From NCBI GenBank assembly GCA_903910385.1, contig CAIVZM010000055.1:1-64000 (forward strand): a DNA stretch of 64,000 bases, given 5' to 3'. Numbering within the stretch: position 1 is the first letter of the stretch; the number at the start of each line of letters is the position of its first letter. Both the position numbers and the translations under genes were made by a program. This DNA comes from an uncultured Armatimonadota bacterium. GTDB taxonomy: Bacteria; Armatimonadota; Armatimonadia; Armatimonadales; Armatimonadaceae. This document shows, one piece after another, positions 27,389 through 36,323 of this stretch. The notes beneath the pieces are model-generated. The model saw nothing but the letters and a program-made list of their open reading frames with translations. It was not told the DNA's origin and did no database searches.

Positions 27389-28789
27389 CTATAGGGTGCG
27401 AATGTCGGTGAGCTTGCCGGTAAGCGCGGCGGCGGCAGCCATCTGCGGGCTGACAAGATGCGTCCGTCCGCCTTTGCCCTGACGACCTTCAAAGTTGCGG
27501 TTGGACGTGCTGGCGCAACGTTCGCCGGGTTGCAGAATATCCGGGTTCATACCCAGACACATGGAGCAACCTGGTTCACGCCACTCGAAACCGGCGGCGA
27601 CAAATATTTTATCCAATCCTTCCGCTTCCGCCTGTCGCTTGACTGGATAGGAACCCGGAACGCATAACGCGCGAAGTCCTTCGCGGATTTTCTTACCGTC
27701 CAGAATCTGTGCGGCGGCGCGGAGGTCTTCGATTCGTCCGTTGGTGCACGACCCGATGAATACCGTGTCCACGGAAATATCTTGAAGCGGCGTTCCGGGC
27801 GTCAAGCCCATATAGGTCAGCGCCTGCTCGCAGGCTCGCTGATCCGCATGGTTGTCGAAATCGGAGGGTGACGGCACAACGCCCGTAATCGGCGCGACCA
27901 TACCCGGCGACGTTCCCCACGAGACCATCGGCGCGATCTCGTCGGCTTGAAGGGTGACCAGCGTGTCGTAGGTCGCTTCGGCGTCGGTATTGAGTTCGTG
28001 CCATGCCGAAACGGTTGCATCCCATTCCGCGCCTTTGGGAGCGAAGGGGCGACCGTTCAGGTACGTGAAGGTAGTTTCGTCCGGCGCGATCATACCGGCG
28101 CGTGCGCCTGCCTCTATACTCATATTACAGATGGTCATGCGACCCTCCATAGTGAGACCGCGAATCGCTTCGCCGGTGTACTCGACAACATAGCCTGTCG
28201 CGCCGTCCGTGCCGATTTTCCCGATGATCGCAAGGATGATATCTTTGGGAGTCACACCCGCGCCGAGTTTCCCGTCCACACGGATTTCCATCGTCTTCGG
28301 ACGGCTTTGTGGAAGGCACTGGGTCGCCAGGACGTGTTCCACTTCACTGGTGCCTATCCCGAACGCTAACGCGCCAAACGCGCCATGCGTCGATGTGTGC
28401 GAGTCGCCGCAAACTATGGTCATACCCGGCTGCGTAAAGCCCTGCTCAGGCCCGATCACATGGACGACTCCCTGCTTGTCTGAGTGGATATCATAGAGCG
28501 TAATACCGAACTCCGCGCAGTTTTGCGAGAGGGCGTCCATTTGCTTGCGGGAGATATCATCCGCAATAGGCAAAAGGCGACTGGTGGTCGGGACATTGTG
28601 ATCCATGGTGGCTATCGTGCGCTCGGGACGGCGCACCTTACGCCCGGTCATCCGAAGACCTTCGAATGCCTGCGGCGAGGTTACTTCATGTACCAATTGG
28701 AGATCAATGTAAAGGAGCGCTGGTTGCCCCGGTTCTTCCCGGACAACATGCGTATCCCAGATTTTTTCAAAGAGGGTTCGAGGCTTCAT
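27389..28789 (-). CDS. leuC: 3-isopropylmalate dehydratase large subunit
   Basis: A 466-residue LeuC. The three [4Fe-4S] cysteines are Cys348 in [11 protein letters not shown] and Cys408/Cys411 in [11 protein letters not shown], matching the E. coli numbering almost exactly. Other blocks are [26 protein letters not shown] and NRNFEGRQG. With LeuD it isomerises 2- to 3-isopropylmalate in leucine synthesis. No leuD or other leu gene is next to it. No leader peptide or T-box was seen upstream. Confidence 0.95.
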   Translation of the reverse strand: MKPRTLFEKIWDTHVVREEPGQPALLYIDLQLVHEVTSPQAFEGLRMTGRKVRRPERTIATMDHNVPTTSRLLPIADDISRKQMDALSQNCAEFGITLYDIHSDKQGVVHVIGPEQGFTQPGMTIVCGDSHTSTHGAFGALAFGIGTSEVEHVLATQCLPQSRPKTMEIRVDGKLGAGVTPKDIILAIIGKIGTDGATGYVVEYTGEAIRGLTMEGRMTICNMSIEAGARAGMIAPDETTFTYLNGRPFAPKGAEWDATVSAWHELNTDAEATYDTLVTLQADEIAPMVSWGTSPGMVAPITGVVPSPSDFDNHADQRACEQALTYMGLTPGTPLQDISVDTVFIGSCTNGRIEDLRAAAQILDGKKIREGLRALCVPGSYPVKRQAEAEGLDKIFVAAGFEWREPGCSMCLGMNPDILQPGERCASTSNRNFEGRQGKGGRTHLVSPQMAAAAALTGKLTDIRTL

Positions 28790-29102
28790 GGCGTCATTTT
28801 ATCGCGCCGGTTACCCACATTCCAACGGATAGTTTCGATAACGACGATAGGGTGCGCCTATTAAAAGCAGTCGATGTTCCGAAAAATAGACCTTTTCATT
28901 CCTCGTTGAGAACGAACCACTTCGGTGCCTCATTCCTCAAAGGGAGCACATTTCTAACGGCATGGATTTGTGTCAAACTGAGGAGTTTTCAATGGCATCT
29001 TAGGCGCTCTGGATAGTATTCGGGCAGTATAATGCTGTGTAGCGTCTTGACGATGGCAATGTAGCAGGGTGTAATAGAACGGAAAGCGAGTTTGATAGAT
29101 TT
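28790..29102. other. Intergenic region between leuC and the lipoprotein gene
   Basis: A 313-base divergent region. It contains a TATAAT at 29027-29032 on the plus strand and a TTGACG at 29047-29052 about 50 bases before the lipoprotein ATG, neither with a well-spaced partner. No gene or repeat recognised. Confidence 0.5.
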
Positions 29103-29639
29103 ATGACCCTGCGTTCTGTTTCACACCTTGTCGCGCTCCTGTTGTCCGTGACCACATTAGCGGGATGTACATTAGAAGAAGCGAAGACCGCTCCTTCTCC
29201 GGCTGCTCCTATTGCGCCCGTCGTGGAGTCGGCGCCTCCTGTCGCCCCGCCGCCCGCCGTCATTGCGCCGGAAGCCACGGGGGCTCCTGCCGTCCCTTCG
29301 GCTCCTGCGGAGCAAGCAAAACCGGGGAGTGTCTCTGTTCCGCCCATGATGGCACAGGGAGATCCAAACGCTCCGCTAACGAAGACGCCGGAACTGGACA
29401 AAGCGATTGCGGATGTGGAAAAAGGCATGGATAAGAAAGCTACTGCCGGAGCCTACGCCGCACGAGGAACCTTCCGCATGAACGATTCCGCCGCCGGAGC
29501 AAAGGTGAAATATCGCGCCGCTTTGGATGACTACCGGAAAGCCCTGAGCCTCGACCCTGCCAACAGCGAAGCCAAAGCGAATAAGGGAATGATCGAGAGC
29601 ATCTATAAAAGCATGGGAAGACCGATTCCAGGCGAATAA
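29103..29639 (+). CDS. Lipoprotein with Pro/Ala-rich linker and TPR-like tail
   Basis: A 178-residue lipoprotein. The signal peptide ends at the lipobox TTLAGC with lipidated Cys22. Residues about 30-85 are a Pro/Ala/Val-rich spacer that would reach into the periplasm. The C-terminal part, with AYAARGTFRMNDS, YRAALDDYRKALSLDP and ANKGMIESIYKSMG, forms about one and a half tetratricopeptide-like repeats. The function is unknown; a protein-interaction role fits. It stands alone and converges on a minus-strand gene. Confidence 0.75.
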   Translation: MTLRSVSHLVALLLSVTTLAGCTLEEAKTAPSPAAPIAPVVESAPPVAPPPAVIAPEATGAPAVPSAPAEQAKPGSVSVPPMMAQGDPNAPLTKTPELDKAIADVEKGMDKKATAGAYAARGTFRMNDSAAGAKVKYRAALDDYRKALSLDPANSEAKANKGMIESIYKSMGRPIPGE

Positions 29640-29700
29640 TCTCTTTGCAAGCTCCCCCCTCGCTCCCTGTCACAAAGGACAAGAGTGAGGGGAGGCATTC

Positions 29701-30072
29701 TCAGATAGATATTCGGGTCGGCGAGGAAAATGTCGGTGTTTGCGGTTCCTCCGCCTCAGCCGCTCTGGGATGGACACAGGGGAAATCCTTTTCCAGATAA
29801 TAGCGGAAATCACCTTTCTTGAAGTAGATGCCTTCCTCGTCCGTATTCGCAAGGCGAGTGATATCGCTCTTAGAAAGAAACATCCGAAGCGTCGCCCCAT
29901 CGTAAGTTAGCGAAGAATCCTTCTCAACGCCCTGAGCGACCTCCGCTTGCCAGACAATTCCGGAGCCGGAAATTTCCAGAGTCTCTCGAATTATGCCATC
30001 ACCTATCAGAGTTTCCAATTCCTGCGGAGTGATCCGAAAGCGGATACTTGACTGAGACCACCGTATTTTCAC
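29701..30072 (-). CDS. DUF7009-like small protein
   Basis: A 123-residue cytosolic protein: MKIRWSQSSIRFRITPQEL at the start, a strand-rich middle with SLTYDGATLRMFLSKSDI, and the distinctive RYYLEKDFPCVHP near residue 94 followed by an acidic tail. This resembles the DUF7009 family, whose members end with EKDF-C and have no known function. Its start overlaps the reductase stop by four bases (ATGA), so the two are translated together. Confidence 0.6.
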   Translation of the reverse strand: MKIRWSQSSIRFRITPQELETLIGDGIIRETLEISGSGIVWQAEVAQGVEKDSSLTYDGATLRMFLSKSDITRLANTDEEGIYFKKGDFRYYLEKDFPCVHPRAAEAEEPQTPTFSSPTRISI

Positions 30073-31019
30073 GACAGAATCGCCTTCATTTCGGTCATAT
30101 CCGATTCCGCGAGGACAATTCCGGCGGCTCCTGCATTATCTTCCACCTGAGATGGTCGGGACGCTCCAATAATGACGCTGGAAACCTCTGGACGTCGTAA
30201 GCACCATGCCAGAGACAGTTGGGACAGCGAAATTCCATTCCGCTCGGCTATTGGAATCAATTTCTGTACTTTTTCGAGAACGGTCTGGTCGAGGTTTCCC
30301 TGATTGAGGAACATATTCTGACCGGGGTCAGCGGCTCGTGAATCTTCTGGCAGAGGTTGTCCGGGTTTGTATTTTCCTGTCAGAAGTCCCTGTGCGAGCG
30401 GCGAATAGACCACCAGACCGATGCCGAATCGAGCGCAGGTCGCCATCACATCTTTTTCGATGTAGCGATTCAATGCATTATAAACCGGCTGGTTCGATGC
30501 TATTTCGTGCAGATTGCGCTCACGGGTAATCTCATGCGCTTCGCTCAGTTGCGCGGATGACCATTCTGAGACGCCGTAATACAGAATTTTGCCCTGCTGT
30601 GTCAGATCATGGAAAGCGGTGAGGGTTTCCTCAAGAGGCGTATCGGAATCATAACGATGCGCCTGATACAGATCGATATAATCTGTTCCCAGCCGCTTCA
30701 GACTGGCATTGCATTGTTCAAAAAGATGTTTACGTGATAGTCCCTTGTCGTTCGGGCCATCGCCCATAGGAAAGTAGACTTTAGTTGCCAGTACATAAGA
30801 ATCGCGACGATAGGAGGCAAGAGCTTGACAGACGGACTCCTCGCTTTTACCCCGGGCGTAAGCGTTCGCGGTATCGAAAAAGTTAATCCCCAGATCGTAT
30901 GCTTTTTCTATACACTTTTGCGCTGTTTCTTGCTCTGTTGCGCCGCCGTAAGTCAACCAAGAACCCAGTCCAACTTCGGACACTTTGACGCCCTGCTTGC
31001 CCAGTTTTCGGTATTTCAT
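30069..31019 (-). CDS. Aldo/keto reductase (voltage-gated K-channel beta/YghZ-like)
   Basis: A 316-residue AKR. The tetrad is present: Asp and Tyr in INFFDTANAYARGKSE, Lys in VLATKVYFP and His in YQAHRYD. GRFxxxS-type cofactor features appear as YSPLAQGLLTGKY and SSVIIGASRPSQVEDN. Among AKRs it resembles the Kv-beta/YghZ subgroup, which reduces aldehydes and ketones with NADPH. The downstream DUF7009-like gene overlaps by ATGA. Confidence 0.88.
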   Translation of the reverse strand: MKYRKLGKQGVKVSEVGLGSWLTYGGATEQETAQKCIEKAYDLGINFFDTANAYARGKSEESVCQALASYRRDSYVLATKVYFPMGDGPNDKGLSRKHLFEQCNASLKRLGTDYIDLYQAHRYDSDTPLEETLTAFHDLTQQGKILYYGVSEWSSAQLSEAHEITRERNLHEIASNQPVYNALNRYIEKDVMATCARFGIGLVVYSPLAQGLLTGKYKPGQPLPEDSRAADPGQNMFLNQGNLDQTVLEKVQKLIPIAERNGISLSQLSLAWCLRRPEVSSVIIGASRPSQVEDNAGAAGIVLAESDMTEMKAILS

Positions 31020-31152
31020 CGTTTATTCTCTGATTCCTATAATAAATCTCGGTGTGAAGTTCCCTTCGCCATACCAGTGCATTTCTCCTGCCCTTCCGGC
31101 AAGGAGAGACGGCGAACAATGACGAAATTAAAGATAATCGAAGGAGAAGATG

Positions 31153-31926
31153 ATGACAAAACTGGGCATTCAGACGATTATCTTTGGTAAGCGCACCGGT
31201 GAAGACTTGCCGGGAGTCCTGAAGGATATCAAGGCGGCGGGCTATGATGGCGTCGAGTTCGGCTACTCGGCGACACGGACGCCCGAAGAAACACTGGCGA
31301 TCTTCGGAGATGCTGGACTGATCGTTTCCGGATATCATACCGGCTACGGCACGTTCAAGGATCTGGGAGAAACTACGAAGCAAGGCGAGCACTTGCTTGG
31401 GGTCGGGGCGAAGTATTTCATGTGCTCCGGAAACGAAAACTGGAAGGAAGCCAACGCCGACGATTACCGCAAAACGGCGGATGTCCTCAATGCTGCCGGG
31501 GAGTCGCTGGCTGCGATGGGCGTCACTCTGTGCTATCACAACCATAACTGGGAATTCTTTCCGCTTGTTGAAGGGGGGAATGGCATGGACATTCTTCTTG
31601 CTCAACTCGACCCGGCGTCCGTAAAGTTCTGCCCCGATATTTACTGGCTTGCCTGCGGCGGCAAAGACCCGGCGGCATGGTTGCGGGAGAACGCCGACCG
31701 TTGCGCCTATTTCCATTTCAAGGATGGCACATTCGATGTAGCGACTCAACAGCCGCTGACCTTCAAGGAATTAGGGCGTGGAAACGTCGATTTGAAATCC
31801 GCCGCCGCGGTGGTGCATGAACTCGCGCCGGAATGGGCGATTACCGAGCAGGACAACACGGACGGTGACCCTGCCGAATCCGCCAGAATCTCTGCGGATT
31901 ACGCCCGTCAGGAATTAGGTTTCTAA
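31153..31926 (+). CDS. Sugar phosphate isomerase/epimerase (AP endonuclease 2 superfamily TIM barrel)
   Basis: A 257-residue TIM barrel starting at ATG 31153, which has AAGGAG (31141-31146) at 6-base spacing; ATG 31150 is directly in front but too close. KLGIQTIIFGKR, GYDGVEFGYSATRTPE, LCYHNHNWEF, KFCPDIYWLACGG, YFHFKDGTF and AITEQDNT give the His, Asp and Glu metal ligands typical of xylose-isomerase-like enzymes such as inosose dehydratase or hydroxypyruvate isomerase relatives. Exact substrate unknown. It ends at a strong terminator. Confidence 0.85.
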   Translation: MTKLGIQTIIFGKRTGEDLPGVLKDIKAAGYDGVEFGYSATRTPEETLAIFGDAGLIVSGYHTGYGTFKDLGETTKQGEHLLGVGAKYFMCSGNENWKEANADDYRKTADVLNAAGESLAAMGVTLCYHNHNWEFFPLVEGGNGMDILLAQLDPASVKFCPDIYWLACGGKDPAAWLRENADRCAYFHFKDGTFDVATQQPLTFKELGRGNVDLKSAAAVVHELAPEWAITEQDNTDGDPAESARISADYARQELGF

Positions 31927-31939
31927 TCCGCTTACCTCT

Positions 31940-31971
31940 GGTATCCTGCAAGAGATTTTTTGCAGGATACC
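31940..31971 (+). terminator. Intrinsic terminator after the sugar isomerase
   Basis: An 11-bp perfect stem (GGTATCCTGCA with TGCAGGATACC) around a ten-base loop AGAGATTTTT, followed by TTTTCC. It begins 14 bases after the stop codon. Confidence 0.88.
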
Positions 31972-32049
31972 TTTTCCTGATCCTCAACCAGTGGTAAATC
32001 CTGCCAAAACAGTTCATACTGAATTGTAGAGATTACTGGTTATTTTTTT

Positions 32050-33429
32050 ATGGCGTCGAACAATACGGTTTTAGAAGAAAACGCCGCCGACAATCCGTCC
32101 GCCGTTTTCGTACTCGATCATATTTGCGATTCGGTCGCGATGGTGGACTCCAACTGGCGCATCATTTATATTAACCGAGCCGCTTCTCAAGCAATCGGAA
32201 AAGCGATCCTTGACCTGGTCGGCAAGGACTTCTGGACTGAATTGCCGACCCTCCTGGGTACGATGGATGAGGTCAATTTCCGTCGCGCCATGCAGGATCA
32301 GGTCTTTGTTGAATTTGAGACCTTCTTCATTCCCACCAATTCCTGGCAAGCGGTACGGATCTACCCCTCGCCGAACCGGATTACTATATTTTCTTCGGAT
32401 ATCACTGCCCAGAAACGGGCGGAGGAAGCCTTACGCGTTTCCGAAGAAAAATTCCGTATGCTTTTCACTCATGTCGATCAGGGATTCTGTCACGCGGAAA
32501 TGATTTTCGATGTGGAGGGTCGTCCGCAGGATTATCGTTTTCTGGATGTAAACCCGGCGTTCGAGCAAATGACCGGGCTTGCCAATGCGACAGGTAAAAC
32601 AGCGTTAGAACTGGTTCCGAATCTGGAACGCTGGTGGATAGAAATGTATGGACGGGTCGTTTCAACCGGGGAGTCTGCGCGTTTCCAGCATGGCTCCGAC
32701 GTGATGGGGCGATTTTTCGATGTCTTCGCGGTATCGGTAAGAGAAAATCGCTTCGTTATTCTTTTTACGGATATTACTGAGCGGAAACGCTATGAGCGTG
32801 AACGAGAAGAATTGAATATCCGTCTTCGTCAGGCTATGCAGGAGACGCACCATCGGGTAAAAAATAACCTTCAGGTTATTTCCGCGCTTGTCGAATTACA
32901 GGTTCTGGAAACTGAGAGCGACTTGACGACCGCTCCTCTGCAACGAATCAGCCAGCATGTGCAGGCGCTCGCCTTTATCCACGATCTGCTGACGGAACAG
33001 GTGAAAGATAACGGCGAATTATCCTATATTGGCGCAAAGGAAGTGCTGGATAAATTATTGCCCCTCCTGAGCAATACTATCGGTATCCGGCGGATCGATT
33101 CTGATATCGATGATATTCCGTTAACCCCTCAGAAGGCGGCAACTCTGGCGCTACTTGTCAGCGAATGCGTCTCCAACTCCGTCAAACATGGACGGGGTGA
33201 TATCCGAATCGCCCTGAACGCCAAGAACGAGAGCGCCAGCTTGATTATCAGTGATGACGGCGCCGGTTTTCCGCAGGGCTTTGACCCTTCTCTCTCCGCC
33301 CGCGCCGGGTTACAACTTATCGAGAACGCGACCCGCTGGGATATGGAAGGCGAGGTTCGCTTCAGCAATGGCGAAAAGGGTGGGGCTATTGTAACCGTCG
33401 TATTCCCGGTTAAAGCTGTCTTGAGTTAG
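32050..33429 (+). CDS. Cytosolic PAS-sensor histidine kinase (HisKA_2 family)
   Basis: A 459-residue kinase with no membrane helix. Two PAS domains cover about residues 15-120 and 135-245, each ending in ITxQKRAEEAL or ITERKRYERE. The dimerisation segment ETHHRVKNNLQVISAL carries the phosphoacceptor His near 268, and the ATPase domain has VSECVSNSVKHG (N box), SDDGAGFP and ARAGLQLIE (G boxes). This HHRVKNNL type is found in cytosolic kinases such as PdtaS that signal to ANTAR or other regulators. No response regulator is adjacent, so its partner is elsewhere. Confidence 0.88.
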   Translation: MASNNTVLEENAADNPSAVFVLDHICDSVAMVDSNWRIIYINRAASQAIGKAILDLVGKDFWTELPTLLGTMDEVNFRRAMQDQVFVEFETFFIPTNSWQAVRIYPSPNRITIFSSDITAQKRAEEALRVSEEKFRMLFTHVDQGFCHAEMIFDVEGRPQDYRFLDVNPAFEQMTGLANATGKTALELVPNLERWWIEMYGRVVSTGESARFQHGSDVMGRFFDVFAVSVRENRFVILFTDITERKRYEREREELNIRLRQAMQETHHRVKNNLQVISALVELQVLETESDLTTAPLQRISQHVQALAFIHDLLTEQVKDNGELSYIGAKEVLDKLLPLLSNTIGIRRIDSDIDDIPLTPQKAATLALLVSECVSNSVKHGRGDIRIALNAKNESASLIISDDGAGFPQGFDPSLSARAGLQLIENATRWDMEGEVRFSNGEKGGAIVTVVFPVKAVLS

Positions 33430-33496
33430 GAAGTTATTCTCCATTTTGCATGGTTGCGCCTCGCCTTCATCAAGGAACTGCTCTTTACCGGTTTCA

Positions 33497-35302
33497 TTAT
33501 CGATCACGCCGCCTTCGCCGCCGTGGCGGATCATCGCCGGGTTTCGGGGCATTCGCCTGCGCTTCCAGAGCGGATATCTTGCCGACAGCGGGTTCCGCGT
33601 CCGCCAGTAACTTTGTCATCGCTGGGTCCGTTGGGCTTTCCAGAGTTCCGCATACCAGAATGGAATGGGGGACGGGACGGGACGGAAGATCTTTGGCGGT
33701 ATGTCCGGTGACAATGATTTTGTTGTCGTAGATGATGGAAGTGGAGAACCCGGAATCCATGAGGACGGCCTCCTTCACTCCCGCTTCGGCTGCCGCTTTC
33801 GCCATTTTTTCAGTTGTCACCACATCGAGCGTCCCGCCGAGGACGATTTCTCCCGTCTCTGTGATCCCAAAAAAGGCGCGTCTCCGAGGATCATTGAAGT
33901 CACGGGCGGAGTAAGCTTCCATTTCTTCTTTCGATCGAGCCTTGCCGTCATGGACGATCCATGCCCCGGCAAGGAAAACATCGGTAACATCCGGCAGGAG
34001 AGCTTTGATGTTCTCCTCCGAATTGAGCGCTTCGCTAAAGGGGATGATCATGAGTTTGCCCGGCGCGATCATCACCAATGGGCGATTTTTGATTTTGGAG
34101 AGTCGGTAGGCGTCCGTTTCCGGAATAAAGATATTGTCGGCGCGATTCAGGCAGGGGCCGATCATCGTATTATCGGTTCCGCGCAGAGCGGCATCAACAA
34201 AGAAAGTTCCGTTCATTCCCGCAACCGGGGTCGGCGTAATCGTCCCGGCTTGCGCAGCGGTCTGGATGAATTCCCCGACGCTGCTACGTGATTTCGGGTC
34301 GCGCCATGTCGCCGGAACTCCTCCGCGTACCAGTCCGAGTTTGACATCCGCAAAATCACGCACTTCCAATCGGACGGGCGTCGTGTTGATCGGCGTATCG
34401 ATGACGGCGGCGGGCGCATTGATCTCTGCGGCGCGGCATTCTTCCCATCCTTTTTTGTATTTGGTATGGACATAACGATTGACGCGTAGAATGGAGGGCG
34501 ATTCCTCAGCAGACCCGTTATCTATGGTGAACGCCATCGTATAACCCGCCTGTCGCGCCAGATCGAAGGTGGTCTGGTCACCGGTGCCGTTCGGGTAGGC
34601 GAAAAACGGGACGGGATGGCCTAATTCTCGCTCCAGAATGGCTTTCGATTCGGTCAGTTCAAGTGTCTGTTCTTCCGAGGTCTGCTTCGCCATATCATTG
34701 GGGTGGCTCATCGTGTGGGAAGCGATTGTCACCAGTCCCTCTTTGTCGAGGAGGCGAAGGGTATCCCAATCCATTTTAGGGTGCGTTCCCTTCTTGTCCC
34801 CGACATAGTTGGTATGGACAAAAACGGAAGCGGGGATATTTCGTTCTTTCAGGAGGGGATAGGCGTTATCGTAGAAGCCTTGATAATTATCATCGGAGGT
34901 GATCACAACGCTCCCTGGCGGGACTTCCTCACCCCAGGTCAGATGACGATGCAATTGCTCCAGCGTGATGAAGTTCGCGCCCTGTTCATTAAGATAGTCC
35001 AGATGCTCCTTGAACTCATCGATGGTGCAGTCGAACCAGACCGAGTTTTTATCACGTTCCTTCACAAAGTCGTGGTACATCAGAACAAGGACGCGGGAGT
35101 TCTGTGATTTTCCGCTCAAAGGCGCAAAGGTGACGTTGTCGTAAGGCAGCGGCGTCGCCGGACTGATTCGCGCTGTCGGCGAACCTGTCGCCACTGGCGT
35201 CAATTCCGCCGTCTTGCTGGAAAGAACCTGCCCTGCATACAGCGCCGCTCCCGCCGCCGCAACGAGCAGAGCGAAAAATGCGAACCGAAGAACATTTGTC
35301 AT
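33497..35302 (-). CDS. Fusion of NodB polysaccharide deacetylase and phosphodiester glycosidase (NAGPA) domains
   Basis: A 601-residue exported protein. The start is the ATG at 35302, with GGAG just upstream and an N-terminal membrane/signal segment (LRFAFFALLVAAAGAALYAG). After a Thr/Pro linker, residues about 70-300 are a NodB domain: VLMYHDF, ITSDDNYQGF with the metal-binding Asp137/Asp138, and SHTMSH with His196 and His200. Residues about 340-575 resemble the NAGPA phosphodiester glycosidase domain (GMNGTFFVDAA, VMIAPGKLMII, AVLMDSGFSTSIIYDN). A basic RRRRRRDR tail ends it. The canonical DDG of NodB reads DDN. It may trim and deacetylate a surface polysaccharide. Confidence 0.82.
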   Translation of the reverse strand: MTNVLRFAFFALLVAAAGAALYAGQVLSSKTAELTPVATGSPTARISPATPLPYDNVTFAPLSGKSQNSRVLVLMYHDFVKERDKNSVWFDCTIDEFKEHLDYLNEQGANFITLEQLHRHLTWGEEVPPGSVVITSDDNYQGFYDNAYPLLKERNIPASVFVHTNYVGDKKGTHPKMDWDTLRLLDKEGLVTIASHTMSHPNDMAKQTSEEQTLELTESKAILERELGHPVPFFAYPNGTGDQTTFDLARQAGYTMAFTIDNGSAEESPSILRVNRYVHTKYKKGWEECRAAEINAPAAVIDTPINTTPVRLEVRDFADVKLGLVRGGVPATWRDPKSRSSVGEFIQTAAQAGTITPTPVAGMNGTFFVDAALRGTDNTMIGPCLNRADNIFIPETDAYRLSKIKNRPLVMIAPGKLMIIPFSEALNSEENIKALLPDVTDVFLAGAWIVHDGKARSKEEMEAYSARDFNDPRRRAFFGITETGEIVLGGTLDVVTTEKMAKAAAEAGVKEAVLMDSGFSTSIIYDNKIIVTGHTAKDLPSRPVPHSILVCGTLESPTDPAMTKLLADAEPAVGKISALEAQANAPKPGDDPPRRRRRRDR

Positions 35303-35350
35303 CGCTCTCCATTCTACCGGACACCAACCAAGAATGGGCAATGGCGGTGA

Positions 35351-35584
35351 GAACCGCATGTACCCGCTGATTTTATCGAATTCATCACGAACGATCCGGA
35401 GGCGTATGCGATTTGGTGGGATATCACGCCGATGGCGCGTTGGGAACGGCTCCGCTGGATCGGCGCGACCCGGCAACCGGAAACACATACACGCAAAGTA
35501 GTAAGTGTCACTTCCCGACTCAAGGCAGGAAAGCGACGACCCTGTTACTTCGACCGTAGCCAGTGCACCCTGACCGAAGCGTAA
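35351..35584 (+). pseudogene. Truncated YdeI/OmpD-associated family remnant
   Basis: An open frame after the TGA at 35348 contains about 75 codons up to the stop at 35582 but has no ATG, GTG or TTG before its middle (ATG 35429 region). The text includes PADFIEFITNDPEAYAIWW, ITPMARWERLRWI, ATRQPETHTRKV and KAGKRRPCYFDRSQC, which is the C-terminal helical segment of YdeI/OmpD-associated (bacteriocin-protection-like) proteins, with its WI..A..PETR motif. The 5' part is missing, having been replaced by the start of the divergent deacetylase gene. It is a decayed gene fragment. Confidence 0.7.
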
Positions 35585-35637
35585 AGGATTTAGGATAGGT
35601 CGAGCGCTGTTTCATTCTCTGGAAAATGGATTGAAAG

Positions 35638-35685
35638 CTTATCGTGGCGCAATGGTAAGCATATCTACCGTTGCGCCACGATAAG
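35638..35685. terminator. 20-bp stem hairpin
   Basis: Left arm CTTATCGTGGCGCAATGGTA (35638-35657), 8-base loop, right arm TACCGTTGCGCCACGATAAG (35666-35685). The arms match at 19 of 20 positions, the exception being a G-T type pair. It lies 50 bases past the ridA stop on the minus strand and 54 bases past the YdeI remnant. No T run follows, so it may be a rho-independent terminator without U tract or an element of another kind. Confidence 0.6.
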
Positions 35686-35734
35686 TATCGTCAATGGACG
35701 GAAAACGCCGATTCGATCGCTCAACGCCTGATCG

Positions 35735-36121
35735 TTAGTCCAGAACCGCGATCGCTTCGATCTCGACGGCGCCCGCCAGTGGCAGAGCGGCTACCTGAAA
35801 GGTGGAGCGGGCGGGTTTGACGGCTCCAGAGAATCGGCGTGAGTAAATCTCATTGAAGGCGGCGAACTGGTTGATGTCGGCGAGGAAGCAGGTGCATTTG
35901 ACGATATTATCCAGCGATCCTCCGGCAGCGACGATCAACGATTCGACGCCGTTAATCGCGCCTTCCACCTGCGCGGCGAAATCGTCGTAGGGTTTTTTAG
36001 TGGTCGGGTCTATTCCGAGTTGCCCGGAAATAAACAGCAGGTTTCCAACTTTGACAGCGGGCGTATAAGGCGATCCGGAGACCGCTCCTCCGGTTCCCGT
36101 AATGGGAATAAGTTCTGGCAT
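35735..36121 (-). CDS. RidA/YjgF family protein
   Basis: A 128-residue RidA-like protein that would hydrolyse reactive 2-aminoacrylate and related enamines. The conserved VGNLLFISGQLGIDP, ADINQFAAFNEIY and the catalytic arginine in KPARSTFQVAALP are in place, and it ends EIEAIAVLD. The Arg corresponds to Arg105 of E. coli RidA, so enamine deaminase activity is likely. It is followed by the 20-bp stem hairpin. Confidence 0.92.
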   Translation of the reverse strand: MPELIPITGTGGAVSGSPYTPAVKVGNLLFISGQLGIDPTTKKPYDDFAAQVEGAINGVESLIVAAGGSLDNIVKCTCFLADINQFAAFNEIYSRRFSGAVKPARSTFQVAALPLAGAVEIEAIAVLD

Positions 36122-36245
36122 GGGATTTTCTTTCGTTAGAGACGATTAAGTTAGTCGCAGGATGGTGAAGCGATGATAACGCGTCTGCGCCATTGACCGG
36201 TGAATACGTAAAAGTCGTTCGGGAAGCCATTCGACAATGAGTATG

Positions 36246-36289
36246 ATTGTTCCTCTTGCGGATTGAAACAGGCAAATCAGAGGAACAAT
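36246..36289. repeat. Inverted repeat upstream of the mannosyltransferase-like gene
   Basis: Perfect 11-bp arms ATTGTTCCTCT (36246-36256) and AGAGGAACAAT (36279-36289) spaced by 22 bases, ending 34 bases before the GTG at 36324. It lies between the divergent ridA and mannosyltransferase genes; possible operator or leader hairpin. Confidence 0.5.
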
Positions 36290-36323
36290 TGGCGCCAATG
36301 TCGAACTTTCGACCGGAACAGAA

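Noticed and set aside
31120-31190. Short frame (MTKLKIIEGEDDD) just before the sugar isomerase
   Set aside because: It overlaps the isomerase ribosome site and start, and its similarity to the real N-terminus is limited to MTKL; no independent ribosome site.
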